From Pseudomonadota bacterium (lineage in GTDB: Bacteria > Pseudomonadota > Gammaproteobacteria > Pseudomonadales > Pseudohongiellaceae), in NCBI GenBank assembly GCA_027592275.1, contig JAQCKF010000006.1, positions 1 through 64,000 on the forward strand: 64,000 nucleotides of DNA, read 5' to 3'. The position numbers and the translations under genes are program-made. Numbering within the stretch: position 1 is the stretch's first letter; each line of letters opens with the position of its first letter. Positions 1 to 10,873 of the stretch are shown piece after piece. The notes under the pieces were generated by a model, which did no database searches, was not told where the DNA came from, and saw only the letters and a program-made list of their open reading frames with translations.

Positions 1-457
1 GAGGCAGTGCAGTAAACTTTGTTCCTAAGTGTTTATTTAGAGGGCTGAAGCCGGGATTGCTAAGGAGCGCCTACGCAGCTATTGGAAAAGCTAGTGGCGA
101 GTGATGACCCAGAACAGGAAATCGTTCGTCCAAAATAGTATGTATATGGATGCCACCCTTTATCTGTAAAAACGGGGGGTACCCGGGGGGTGGGGTCTGG
201 GGAATTCGGTTTTGGAGTTTGAGGGGCGGGGTAATATTTCAAGCGTATAACTTCATAAGACGGGGGTTCAGCTCCTCATTTTCTGGGTTCAGTTCCTCGC
301 AGCACAAGAACAATTGTTGGTACTATTGTTGGTATCTTTTACGTACCGTATTTTATTATCTATATTATTCATCAAGTTACTAACACTATTCAGGAGACCC
401 CGCCCCGACCAATTCCTCTATCGAGATTACCAAATAGTTTCCATTTACCCAGCAAGC
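1..457. other. Gene-poor edge with G-rich tract
   Basis: I see no convincing complete gene here. Positions 174-202 carry four consecutive runs of at least four G on the plus strand (174-179, 185-190, 192-195, 199-202), with two further runs at 223-226 and 228-231, which is a potential G-quadruplex. Around 306-332 the ten-base unit ATTGTTGGTA is nearly repeated in tandem. A short frame at 64-138 resembles the C-terminal tail of a LacI-type regulator but is preceded by stops in its own frame. The stretch reads as decayed sequence. Confidence 0.5.
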
Positions 458-649
458 TCACTCCAACAAATCATACCCATCCACCGATTCCTCCTCACTA
501 ATCCTGTCAACTGCCAGAAACCGCTCCTCAACTTCATCGATGTAATCCAGAATTGCTTCTCTCGCGCAAAATTGCACAGTTCTTCCTTTGTGCATGGCCA
601 GCACGAGTAAACGTTTCTCTATATCACTAGGCAGATCTAATGTGAACAA
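458..649 (-). CDS. RelB/RHH-type antitoxin-like protein, solitary
   Basis: This 63-residue protein opens with a short beta strand (FTLDLPSDIEKRL) followed by two helices containing GRTVQFCAREAILDYIDEVEE. That is the ribbon-helix-helix pattern of RelB/DUF6290-type antitoxins, which bind operator DNA and neutralise a RelE-like mRNase. The C-terminal toxin-binding tail is shorter and more acidic than in typical relatives. A toxin gene would be expected directly downstream on the minus strand (below 458), but no RelE-like frame is visible there. It may be an orphan antitoxin left after toxin loss, or a stand-alone repressor. The family call is from fold pattern only. Confidence 0.55.
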   Translation of the reverse strand: MFTLDLPSDIEKRLLVLAMHKGRTVQFCAREAILDYIDEVEERFLAVDRISEEESVDGYDLLE

Positions 650-878
650 TGTCGCCTCTCCAAATCCGTTTTAGGCATTAATTAAGTGTTAGCTACGAGG
701 CACGTCCTTGTACCTCTAGGCAGCATTCCTTGCTGTCTATAAATATAGCTGGGTAGGGCGAAAATTCCAGTTAACAAAGGATTTACCTTTAGTTAACTGA
801 AGTTGCCCGTTTCTGAGTGTGGATTTTGTTAGCAGGGTTGGTAGCAGCTCTCAGAGGGATCATTAAGCCTCACTAACT
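650..878. other. Intergenic region with inverted repeat
   Basis: No gene is seen here. The region holds an inverted repeat whose arms at 768-780 and 786-799 pair over 13 positions with one bulged base and a five-base loop. It lies just downstream of the minus-strand lipoprotein gene. Its 3' side on that strand has only a short T-rich stretch, so it could be a weak terminator. Confidence 0.4.
768..799 (-). terminator. Possible terminator hairpin
   Basis: Arms CAGTTAACAAAGG (768-780) and CCTTTAGTTAACTG (786-799) form a long stem with loop ATTTA. On the minus strand the stem is followed by GAATTTTC, a poor U-tract. It is placed about 80 bases after the stop of the glycine-zipper lipoprotein gene. 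Confidence 0.35.
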
Positions 879-1253
879 TTAATTGAGAACGCGGTAGCCT
901 CTGCCTAGCAAACAGCGTTTGACCATGCGTTCTCTTTCACGTAATCCGTCACCAACGCCTCTAGCGCCTCCGCCGACTGCGCCTATGCCCGCTCCTTTCT
1001 TCGCGGTATCGCTATTGCCAACTACGGCACCGAAAACGCCACCGACCACGGCACCGGTAACAGCTCCGCTTCCGGCTTTCTGCGCGATGGTTACTTCGTC
1101 GGCATAGCTTTGGCATTGCAGTAAATCTGTTTCGTAGCGTGCCAAGTTCACCCCCTGAGTATCAATAATGGGGTTGTTGCCAGCTAGGTCTTCGACACTG
1201 GAGCAGGATGCGAGGAGTAGAGTGGTAAGCAAAACGAGTAATATTCTTGGCAT
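879..1253 (-). CDS. Glycine-zipper outer-membrane lipoprotein
   Basis: This 124-residue protein has a short signal sequence ending in a lipobox (LASC, lipidated Cys17), so it should be anchored in the outer or inner membrane facing the periplasm. Residues about 60-95 are a run of GxxxG-like repeats (GSGAVTGAVVGGVFGAVVG and on), the glycine-zipper segment of SlyB/OmpA-associated lipoproteins. A lone Cys before the repeat (LLQCQSYADEV) and one near the C-terminus (KRCLLGRGY) are typical of the family. The precise function is unknown; such proteins are usually envelope-stability factors. It stands alone, and the ATG start fits directly before the signal peptide. Confidence 0.75.
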   Translation of the reverse strand: MPRILLVLLTTLLLASCSSVEDLAGNNPIIDTQGVNLARYETDLLQCQSYADEVTIAQKAGSGAVTGAVVGGVFGAVVGNSDTAKKGAGIGAVGGGARGVGDGLRERERMVKRCLLGRGYRVLN

Positions 1254-1402
1254 GTAAAGGCCCTCCGATAAGCGTGAGATACCTTTACTAAAACGCAGTG
1301 CTGCTTATTTGGTTTACATGAAGAAGTAGAAAATAGTGTCGCAGCGCAAAGAGAGGATTTACTACGCGTCGTGCAGCGGGAAACGTTCTTGCGGGAGATT
1401 GC

Positions 1403-2209
1403 TTAAGGAGTCGGTTTTTTAGCGATTCGATCTGAAAAACAAAAATAGAGGCTGAATAGAACCATGAACAATTGGAACATCGTATATTCTTCAAACCCTG
1501 CGCGCATTCCCAGCAGGCCTATGCCGCCTGCCATCCCCAAGATTAACATCACTGTTTGCCCCACCGAAAAACCTCGGCTGAGTAACATGTGATGTAAATG
1601 ATCATTGCCCGGTGTGAAAGCTGATCTTCCTTGAAGTGGCCTTTTGATCAAAAGATTTACCGTGTCAAATAGGGGGATGGCTAAAAACCAAAAGGCGTAT
1701 ACAGGAGAAAATGTTGGAGTCATGCCTTGAGTGCCAGTGATTAACAGCCATGCCAGCATGAAACCCAGCATCGTGCTGCCCGCGTCGCCTAAATAAATGA
1801 GTGCCTTTTTATGCCAAGGGCGCCGAAAGTTTAAGTTGAGAAAAGCTAAGATTGAGCAAATCATTATTGTGCAAAAACTGGCTGTCACGAGCTGCCCATT
1901 GCCATAGGAAAGCAGGGCGATGAAACTGAGACTGACTATAACCAGACCGCCAGATAGACCGTCTACACCGTCAGGCATGTTTATAGCGTTGAGTACGCCG
2001 ACGGTTGCGAACACAGTTACTGGGATAGAGAAAATTCCAAGATCAATCGGGCTGCTAAACAATAAGGAGCCTAATGAATTTAGTTCCACGCCGGCAACAA
2101 TAACCATAGCTAGTGCGAGCAGGCTATGACCTGTCATGCGTATGAAGGGAGTGAGTTCTCTTGCGTCATCAACAGTGCCCATGAATAGAATCAATGCAGA
2201 AAGCCGCAA
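1403..2209 (-). pseudogene. N-terminally truncated WecA/MraY-family sugar-phosphate transferase
   Basis: The translated frame is a polytopic membrane protein of the polyprenyl-phosphate GlcNAc/MurNAc-pentapeptide 1-phosphate transferase family (WecA/TagO/MraY), which loads the first sugar on undecaprenyl phosphate. Visible signatures are a DD motif near residue 13 (GTVDDAR), NAINMPDGVDGLSGG, YLGDAGSTMLGF and the histidine-rich NDHLHHMLL. Family members are about 340-360 residues. Here the frame is only 268, begins from a TTG, and is closed by an in-frame TAA a few codons upstream, so the first three or so membrane helices before the DD motif are missing. A truncated, probably inactive gene is the simplest reading; an assembly error upstream cannot be excluded. 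Confidence 0.65.
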
Positions 2210-2499
2210 AGAATAAAGACATTCTTAAATTAACCGTTAAGAGCCCAAGCTAAGTAGATTGCTATGAGAGCCAATTCTACTAAACTAGAGTATCTAACAG
2301 TGAGATTTTTTATTTTTTGGGCGGGTTTTCTGGTGTCATTGGTGGGTCAAATCGGCTAGACTTTACCGCTGTATTTAGTATAAAAATAAAACATGGGTTT
2401 AGTACAAAAGCACAGCCTTTCTACAACGCCAGTGTCAGCCTCTAGTCCGATTTGTTTCAACCATACCCTTTCAGAAATGGGTAATATTCAGAGTCATAC
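2210..2499. promoter_or_regulatory. Intergenic region upstream of smc with promoter candidate
   Basis: The region between the WecA fragment and smc is AT-rich. A sigma-70-like pair is visible on the plus strand: TAGACT at 2357-2362 and TATAAA at 2379-2384, separated by 16 bases. This would start an smc transcript with a leader of roughly 110 bases. No hairpin or small gene was recognised. Confidence 0.35.
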
Positions 2500-5400
2500 A
2501 TGCGCCTGAAGTGTATCAAATTAGCCGGCTTTAAATCCTTCGTTGACCCCACTACAATCGACTTCCCTTCCAACCTCTGTTCAGTCGTTGGCCCGAATGG
2601 CTGTGGCAAGTCTAATGTGATCGATGCCGTGCGTTGGGTGATGGGTGAGAGTTCCGCCAAAAATCTGCGCGGCGAGAACATGACAGACGTCATTTTCAAT
2701 GGCTCTGGAGGCCGCAAGCCAGTTGGGCAGGCGAGTGTTGAGCTGGTTTTCGACAATCACGATCATAAGCTCACCGGTGAGTATGCGAACTTCGACGAGG
2801 TTTCGATTAAGCGCAAGGTCGACCGCGACGCACAGTCTAGCTATAGCCTGAATGGCACCAAGGTTCGCCGCAAAGACATCACCAATATTTTCCTCGGCAC
2901 CGGTCTCGGTGCGCGCAGTTATTCCATTATCGAGCAGGGCATGGTGTCCCGCCTCATCGAATCTAAGCCAGAAGAGCTTCGCGTGTTTATCGAAGAGGCC
3001 GCAGGGATTTCCAAGTACAAAGAGCGCCGCCGAGAAACCGAAAATCGCATCAAGCGAACCAAGGATAATCTCGAGCGCCTGGAGGATATTCGCGAGGAGC
3101 TAGGTCGTCAGCTTGCACACTTGCAGCGTCAATCAGTTGCCGCCGAGAAATACGCTGAATTCAAACAGCAGGAACGTGACACCACGGCAAATCTGAATGG
3201 CATTCGCTGGAGTGGTCTCGACGCGGAATTGAAAGAGAATCAGGAAGCGATCAAGGGGCTCGAAATTAAGATCGAGTCGACTACGGCTGATCAGCGTGAG
3301 ATAGATGCAAAGATCGAGGAGCATCTGTCACACAATGCAGAGCTCGCCGATGCCTTCGGTGAGGTGCAGGCACGCTTCTATAGCCTGGGTAATAACATCG
3401 CCAGAATAGAGCAGTCGATAGAGCACAATATAGAGCGTGTCGATCAGCAAAATCTTGATCTGCGGGAGACCGAAGAAGTCTGGTCGCAAACCAAAGAAGA
3501 GCTGGATGTTGATCTCAAGAGAATCACGCAGCTCGATGCGCAGATGCTTACTATTACTCCAGAACTTGAAGAGGCGCGTATTGCAGAGCAGTCTTCCTCG
3601 GAGTTGCTCGCCCAGGCAGAACAAGATCTAACCCAATGGCAGCATGATTGGGATGAGTTCAATTCCAGCGCCGAACAGCCACGCAAGGTTGCTGAGGTCG
3701 AGCAATCCAGAATTCAGCAACTAGAAAGCATTGTTGAGCGCGGGCTCGAACGAAGACGCAAACTCGAAGACGAGAATAGATCGCTTGCCGAAGGACCGGT
3801 AGACGACTCCGTTAGCGAAGCCTCTATCGAAGTGTTGCTGCTCGAAGAGACGCTTACTTCACTGCAAACAAAGAATCGAGCGCTGAACCTGTCGATCGAA
3901 GAGCATCGTGCATCTATTAGTAAGGGGTCTGACGATTTAAACGATATTCGCAGTGAATTACAGACCTGTAAGGGAAAGCAGGCTTCGCTAGATGCTCTGC
4001 AACAGGCTGCTTTAGGGCAGGACAACGAATCTCTAAACCAGTGGCTTAGCAAGCAGGGCCTGGACAACCAAATCAGGCTCGCAGAGGGCATCAAGATAGA
4101 CGATGGCTGGGAGCGGGCTGTAGAGATGGTGCTTGGCGACTCGCTGCAGAGCATCTGTGTCGAGGGTCTAGACAATATCGAGGCGATGTTATCCGAGCTG
4201 CCACTGGGCAAAGTGGCTCTTATAGACGTGCGTGCCGCTAAAGAATCGGCGCAGAACTCGCAAATGTCACTCTCTCCTTTGACGGACAAGGTCAGCAGCG
4301 AATGGGGCTTGAACGATATGCTGCGCGGCATCTACGTTGCCGGTAACGTTTCCGAAGCACTTTCTCATCGTGCTCAGCTAGGCCCCCAAGACTCGATCAT
4401 CACCGCCGACGGCGTGTGGCTTGGCAGTGCGTGGCTGCAGGTGAGCAATTTCAATAAGCAGGAATCCATCGTAGAAAGACGTGGGATAATTGCTGACTTA
4501 TTTAAGAAAATCAAAAAATTAGAAGAAGGATCTAACTTTTTACATGAAAAGCAAATTCAAACTAAAGAGGCCTTGAGCCAAGACGAAGCTGAGCGCGAGA
4601 GCCTGCAGGGTGAGTTAGCAGCGAAGACGCAGCAACATAGCGAGCTGAAGTCTCGAGTCAGTGCTCAGATGGCGAAGATCGAAGAAGCGCAGCTACGTAA
4701 AGAGCGCATTCACCATGAGGTGGAAGAGCTGAATCGCCAATTGGCGGTTGAGCAGGAGAACACAGCAGGTTCCCGTTCCAGGCTGCAAGAGGCTCTGGAC
4801 AGCATGGAGCAGGATGTAGGAGGACGCGAGCTCCTAGAGGCGCAGCGCGAAGAGCGTCAGCTGGCCTTAGAATCATGCCGTAATAAATCGAGAAAAGACA
4901 AAGACTTAGCGCACGAGCTAGCACTTAAACAGCAGTCCGTTCAGTCGCAATTGCAATCTACGCGCGAGACCATGGATAGAATGGCAACGCAGGTGCAGCG
5001 CAGCCGTGAACGCATGGATTCTCTGCAAGAGCAGATAGCGTCAGCCGACGAGCCCCTAGCGAAGATGCGTAGCGATCTTGAAGCCTTATTGCAGCAACGC
5101 TTAGAAGTTGAAAAAGAATTAGCTGAGGCGAAGGCCAAGGTAGATGCGAATGAGCATGCTACGCGAGCTTTGGAACAACTACGTAAACAGGTTCTGGAGC
5201 AGATCAATCAGGTCAAAGAAAGCCTCATGCATAAGCGCCTCAAGAGTGAGGGCGCGTCGGTTAAGCGCGATGGCATACTTGAGCAGCTCGAGCAGGCGAA
5301 GTTTGTACTGGCGGAAGTTTTGGAGAATTTGCCCGAAGAGTTGAGTGAAGAGCAGTGCGATCAGGAGTTGGAGAAGTTAGCTAATCGAATTCAGCGTCTG

Positions 5401-6012
5401 GGTCCAATCAACTTGGCTGCCATCGACGAATACTCGCAGCAATCTGAGCGCAAGATCTATCTAGACAAGCAGAATGCAGACCTAGAGAGGGCGCTGGATA
5501 CCCTTGAGAATGCTATTCGTAAGATCGACAAGGAAACTCGGTCACGCTTCAAGGATACTTTCGACAAGATTAATGCAGGCCTGCAGGATCTATTTCCAAA
5601 AGTCTTTGGTGGTGGCCACGCTTATCTGGATATGACTGGCGAAGATCTGCTCGATACTGGCGTTGCCATCATGGCCAGACCGCCGGGTAAGCGCAATAGT
5701 ACGATCCACCTACTTTCCGGTGGTGAAAAAGCGATGACCGCGATCGCGTTGGTGTTCTCAATTTTTCGCTTGAACCCGTCGCCATTCTGTATGCTGGATG
5801 AGGTTGACGCTCCTCTGGATGACGCGAATGTTGGCCGTTACGCGAGTCTAGTGAAGGAAATGTCGGAGAATGTGCAGTTTATCTTCATCACTCACAACAA
5901 AATCACTATGGAGATGGCGAACCAACTCCTAGGCGTGACTATGCACGAGCCAGGTGTGTCTAGAATCGTCGCCGTTGATATCGAAGAGGCGGCCGAATTG
6001 GCTGCCATGTAA
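2500..6012 (+). CDS. smc: Chromosome segregation protein SMC
   Basis: This 1170-residue ATPase organises and segregates the chromosome as a dimer with ScpA/ScpB. The N-terminal head has Walker A GPNGCGKSN at residues 31-39. Long charged coiled-coils flank a central hinge at about residues 500-650. The C-terminal head carries the ABC signature LLSGGEK (about 1071-1077) and Walker B FCMLDEVDAPLDD. Length equals the usual bacterial SMC. It heads the smc-zipA-ligA order familiar from Pseudomonas. Several long frames on the opposite strand are shadows of its coiled-coil codon use. A patch around 4490-4560 is richer in A/T codons than the rest, without breaking the frame. Confidence 0.97.
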   Translation: MRLKCIKLAGFKSFVDPTTIDFPSNLCSVVGPNGCGKSNVIDAVRWVMGESSAKNLRGENMTDVIFNGSGGRKPVGQASVELVFDNHDHKLTGEYANFDEVSIKRKVDRDAQSSYSLNGTKVRRKDITNIFLGTGLGARSYSIIEQGMVSRLIESKPEELRVFIEEAAGISKYKERRRETENRIKRTKDNLERLEDIREELGRQLAHLQRQSVAAEKYAEFKQQERDTTANLNGIRWSGLDAELKENQEAIKGLEIKIESTTADQREIDAKIEEHLSHNAELADAFGEVQARFYSLGNNIARIEQSIEHNIERVDQQNLDLRETEEVWSQTKEELDVDLKRITQLDAQMLTITPELEEARIAEQSSSELLAQAEQDLTQWQHDWDEFNSSAEQPRKVAEVEQSRIQQLESIVERGLERRRKLEDENRSLAEGPVDDSVSEASIEVLLLEETLTSLQTKNRALNLSIEEHRASISKGSDDLNDIRSELQTCKGKQASLDALQQAALGQDNESLNQWLSKQGLDNQIRLAEGIKIDDGWERAVEMVLGDSLQSICVEGLDNIEAMLSELPLGKVALIDVRAAKESAQNSQMSLSPLTDKVSSEWGLNDMLRGIYVAGNVSEALSHRAQLGPQDSIITADGVWLGSAWLQVSNFNKQESIVERRGIIADLFKKIKKLEEGSNFLHEKQIQTKEALSQDEAERESLQGELAAKTQQHSELKSRVSAQMAKIEEAQLRKERIHHEVEELNRQLAVEQENTAGSRSRLQEALDSMEQDVGGRELLEAQREERQLALESCRNKSRKDKDLAHELALKQQSVQSQLQSTRETMDRMATQVQRSRERMDSLQEQIASADEPLAKMRSDLEALLQQRLEVEKELAEAKAKVDANEHATRALEQLRKQVLEQINQVKESLMHKRLKSEGASVKRDGILEQLEQAKFVLAEVLENLPEELSEEQCDQELEKLANRIQRLGPINLAAIDEYSQQSERKIYLDKQNADLERALDTLENAIRKIDKETRSRFKDTFDKINAGLQDLFPKVFGGGHAYLDMTGEDLLDTGVAIMARPPGKRNSTIHLLSGGEKAMTAIALVFSIFRLNPSPFCMLDEVDAPLDDANVGRYASLVKEMSENVQFIFITHNKITMEMANQLLGVTMHEPGVSRIVAVDIEEAAELAAM

Positions 6013-6168
6013 CACCTAGATATTTCCCCCTACATCCGGTGACACGCATTCTTGCGCGCCGCAACTCAAATAGCCCGTTTCTATGCTAAAGAAAATGCGG
6101 TAACTGTAGGATAACATTAAAAATTTTCACGTTTTTAACGCATTCTTATCGAGCACTGTAGATTTCCT

Positions 6169-7977
6169 ATGAATGGACGCGAATTAGTCATCTTATTGTT
6201 AGGCTTAGCCATCGTTGCCGTGGTGCTTAGAGGCCTGTACGTTGCGATCAATGCCCGCCGTGGTCAGATCAAGTTAGCCATCGACAAGAATATCCCTCAA
6301 AACGTCGACCTCGAATCTATCGAGCTAGCAGAACTACCTGGCGGCGGCGCCCGGGTGGTCACTCGTTCGCTGGAAGAAGTGAACAGACGGAACAATGCTC
6401 TGGACATGGCGGAAACCAAGGCGCACTCCCTTAACCTGGCTGATACGGAGATTGATGGTCACATCCCCGTGCTTATGGATGCTGTAGAGCTGTCAGAGCC
6501 TGCCACGGCGCGGGGAATCCCTAGGAGGGAGTATCAGCAGGAAGTCGAGGCTGCAGAAGATTTAGATTCCGAGGCGGCATTCACTGAAGAGCCGGTTGAA
6601 CAAGAGGCAGATGACTACGCTAGAGAAGAACAATACCGCAGCAGCGAAGCAATCGAGCAAGACGATTTCAAGCCCCAAGTTCGTCAGGAGCACAGTATCG
6701 GCGAAGACTGGGACGAAGATGATACTCAGGCAGGAATAGAAGCCGATGTTTCCGAGCCGCCGGTCCACCAGGAACACGTTGCAGAGATTGAGGATGAAGC
6801 AGATTCGATGCTGTTCGATGCTGATGAAGAAGGGTTAGAAGGGTTAGAAGAGTTAGAAGAGGATGAGATTAGAAGCAACGTGGACACAATGAGTTCAGTT
6901 GCACCAGACTACGTTGCCGAGTCCGAGGAAACAGAAGAGGTCGAGGCATTCATTGATGAGAGTGCACAGTTTGCAGATGATGACAGTTATGAAGATCATA
7001 TAGAAAGTAATTTCGATGATGCTCAACATGAACAAGCTGAAATGCGTGAGCAGGAACAGGAACAGGAACAGCCGGCACTATTCGATGCGGATAGCAGCGC
7101 GGATGGATTTTCAATGTCAGCCGGTGAACGCATAGGGGCCAATCCTTCTTTGTTTTATGAGGCTAATCAGTCTGGACTTTTCGATGACGTAGACGAACAT
7201 GCAGCAGAGGTGGTGGATAAGCCTAAGAGAAGGGGCTCCCTATTTTCCTTCTTCGGCCGCAAGTCGAGGCAGGGCAAGGAGTCATTAAACGATGAGCAGC
7301 AAGCTACTCCTATAGCTGCCAATATTGAGATGGAAGCACTTGCAGAAGACGAACCCGATGACGTGCTGTTTGAGGAGGTTCCTGCACAAGGTGATATTGA
7401 AGAATTTGGGCAAGAAGAGTCAGTACAGACAGCCCCAATTGTTGATGAAGATGTTCTCGATATAGTAGATCAGAAGCGCTCTGCTGGTTTAGAAGTTGCT
7501 CCTAAAGAGCAGAAAGCGCATTCTGACGAATTCGAGCACTCGGAAGTATTGGTGCTAAATGTGACTGCGAAAGACGGCAGAGTATTCGCCGGCAATGACT
7601 TGTTGCAGATCTTGATTACCTCAGGACTAAAATTCGGTGACATGAATATATTCCATAAACGGCTTAGCAAGGAACACCAGAGCACGGTTATTTTCAGCGT
7701 CGCCAATATGTTGAATCCTGGGACCTTCGATCTTAACAATATGGAAGAGTTCACTACACTGGGAATCAGCTTCTTTCTCGCGCTGCCAACGCCTATCAAC
7801 AATCTAGATGCCTTCGAGAAAATGTTAAGTGTGGCCCAAGAGATTCGTGATACGCTCGGCGGAGATATTAAAGATGATCACAGAAACGGCATGACCGGGC
7901 AGACCATCGAGCACTATCGTCAACGTATTCGAGATTTCGAGCTACGTCGCCTCAAGGCTTTAGCCGCTCGCGGTTAA
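6169..7977 (+). CDS. zipA: Cell division protein ZipA, long-linker form
   Basis: ZipA tethers FtsZ to the inner membrane at the division site. Residues about 5-25 are one membrane helix with the N-terminus outside, followed by a short basic stretch. Residues about 465-600 form the FtsZ-binding domain (VLVLNVTAKDGRVFAGNDLL, then a conserved C-terminal helix). Between them lies an extremely acidic, low-complexity linker of more than 400 residues rich in Glu, Asp and Gln, with a basic patch near KPKRRGSLFSFFGRKSRQGK. E. coli ZipA is about 330 residues, so this linker is greatly expanded. Position between smc and ligA supports the assignment. Confidence 0.9.
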   Translation: MNGRELVILLLGLAIVAVVLRGLYVAINARRGQIKLAIDKNIPQNVDLESIELAELPGGGARVVTRSLEEVNRRNNALDMAETKAHSLNLADTEIDGHIPVLMDAVELSEPATARGIPRREYQQEVEAAEDLDSEAAFTEEPVEQEADDYAREEQYRSSEAIEQDDFKPQVRQEHSIGEDWDEDDTQAGIEADVSEPPVHQEHVAEIEDEADSMLFDADEEGLEGLEELEEDEIRSNVDTMSSVAPDYVAESEETEEVEAFIDESAQFADDDSYEDHIESNFDDAQHEQAEMREQEQEQEQPALFDADSSADGFSMSAGERIGANPSLFYEANQSGLFDDVDEHAAEVVDKPKRRGSLFSFFGRKSRQGKESLNDEQQATPIAANIEMEALAEDEPDDVLFEEVPAQGDIEEFGQEESVQTAPIVDEDVLDIVDQKRSAGLEVAPKEQKAHSDEFEHSEVLVLNVTAKDGRVFAGNDLLQILITSGLKFGDMNIFHKRLSKEHQSTVIFSVANMLNPGTFDLNNMEEFTTLGISFFLALPTPINNLDAFEKMLSVAQEIRDTLGGDIKDDHRNGMTGQTIEHYRQRIRDFELRRLKALAARG

Positions 7978-8022
7978 AAGTTATAGTCTTATTTTTAAAC
8001 TAAGCCGCAGACACAATCTTAG

Positions 8023-10089
<2,067 letters not shown>

Positions 10090-10131
10090 TATTCAAGTTA
10101 GTTGAATGCGTTGATGTAATTGAATCGAAAT

Positions 10132-10755
10132 ATGATGAAATATCACAAGACAAAGATCGCCTGTGTACCTCTGCTAGCATCGTTGCTAGCCGCCTGTGCC
10201 AGTTCGCCTCCAGAAAGCGTGGCGGACATCTGCTCTATATTTGAGGATCGTCGAGGGTGGTATAACGCGGCTAAGAGCGCAGAGCAGCGCTGGGGCATTC
10301 CCGTGTCGGTAAACATGGCGTTTATCTATCAAGAGTCTTCTTTCCAGCCTCGTGCTAAGCCGGCTAGAAACAAATTCTTATGGATTTTCCCGGGCCGTCG
10401 GCCAAGCTCTGCCTACGGCTACGCACAGGCACTCGATGAAACCTGGCTCGAATATGAACAGAATTCGGGCAACAGCCGTGCCTCGCGTAGGAATTTTTCA
10501 GACGCCATCGATTTCGTGGCTTGGTATAACGCGAACTCCACACGGATAAGTAACATCTCGAATAATAATGCGATGCATCTTTATTATGCCTACCACGAGG
10601 GCAACAGCGGCTACCAACGCGCTACCTACAGGAATAAACAGTGGTTGGTAGACACCGCCGCTCGTGTGCAGGCGAACTCAAGTCGGTTTGCGGTACAGTT
10701 AGATGGATGTAGACGAGAATTAGACAAGAGCTGGTTTCAGCGCCTCATTTCCTAG
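10132..10755 (+). CDS. Transglycosylase SLT-like lipoprotein
   Basis: The frame can be opened from TTG at 10120, but the tandem ATG codons at 10132 and 10135 sit directly before a clean lipoprotein signal (LLASLLAAC) and are preferred, giving 207 residues. After the lipidated Cys comes a lysozyme-like domain: FIYQESSFQPRAKPARN with a likely catalytic Glu, SAYGYAQALDETW, and YNANSTRISNISNNNAMHLYYAYHEG. This resembles small SLT-domain lipoproteins of gammaproteobacteria that are presumed to act on peptidoglycan at the outer membrane. Substrate and activity are inferred. It lies 30-40 bases after ligA and may be cotranscribed. Confidence 0.75.
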   Translation: MMKYHKTKIACVPLLASLLAACASSPPESVADICSIFEDRRGWYNAAKSAEQRWGIPVSVNMAFIYQESSFQPRAKPARNKFLWIFPGRRPSSAYGYAQALDETWLEYEQNSGNSRASRRNFSDAIDFVAWYNANSTRISNISNNNAMHLYYAYHEGNSGYQRATYRNKQWLVDTAARVQANSSRFAVQLDGCRRELDKSWFQRLIS

Positions 10756-10873
10756 TAGACTCCGTTTCCAATGATGGGCATCTCGATTGAACATTGTCGA
10801 TAGGGGCCTATGCTAGGTTCTGGATTACCAGGTTTTACGGCAAACTAATTTATCAGCAGTAACGAGTACTAAT

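Noticed and set aside
64..138. Frame resembling a LacI-family C-terminus (LLEKLVASDDPEQEIVRPK)
   Set aside because: It is only 24 codons long, with stops just upstream in the same frame, so it cannot be told from chance or a very decayed end.
1..457. Toxin gene partner for the antitoxin
   Set aside because: Reading the minus strand after 458 in all frames gives only short segments with no RelE/ParE-like pattern.
3714..4331. 205-codon minus-strand frame inside smc
   Set aside because: It is Ser/Arg-rich antisense shadow of coiled-coil codons, with no domain and no ribosome site.
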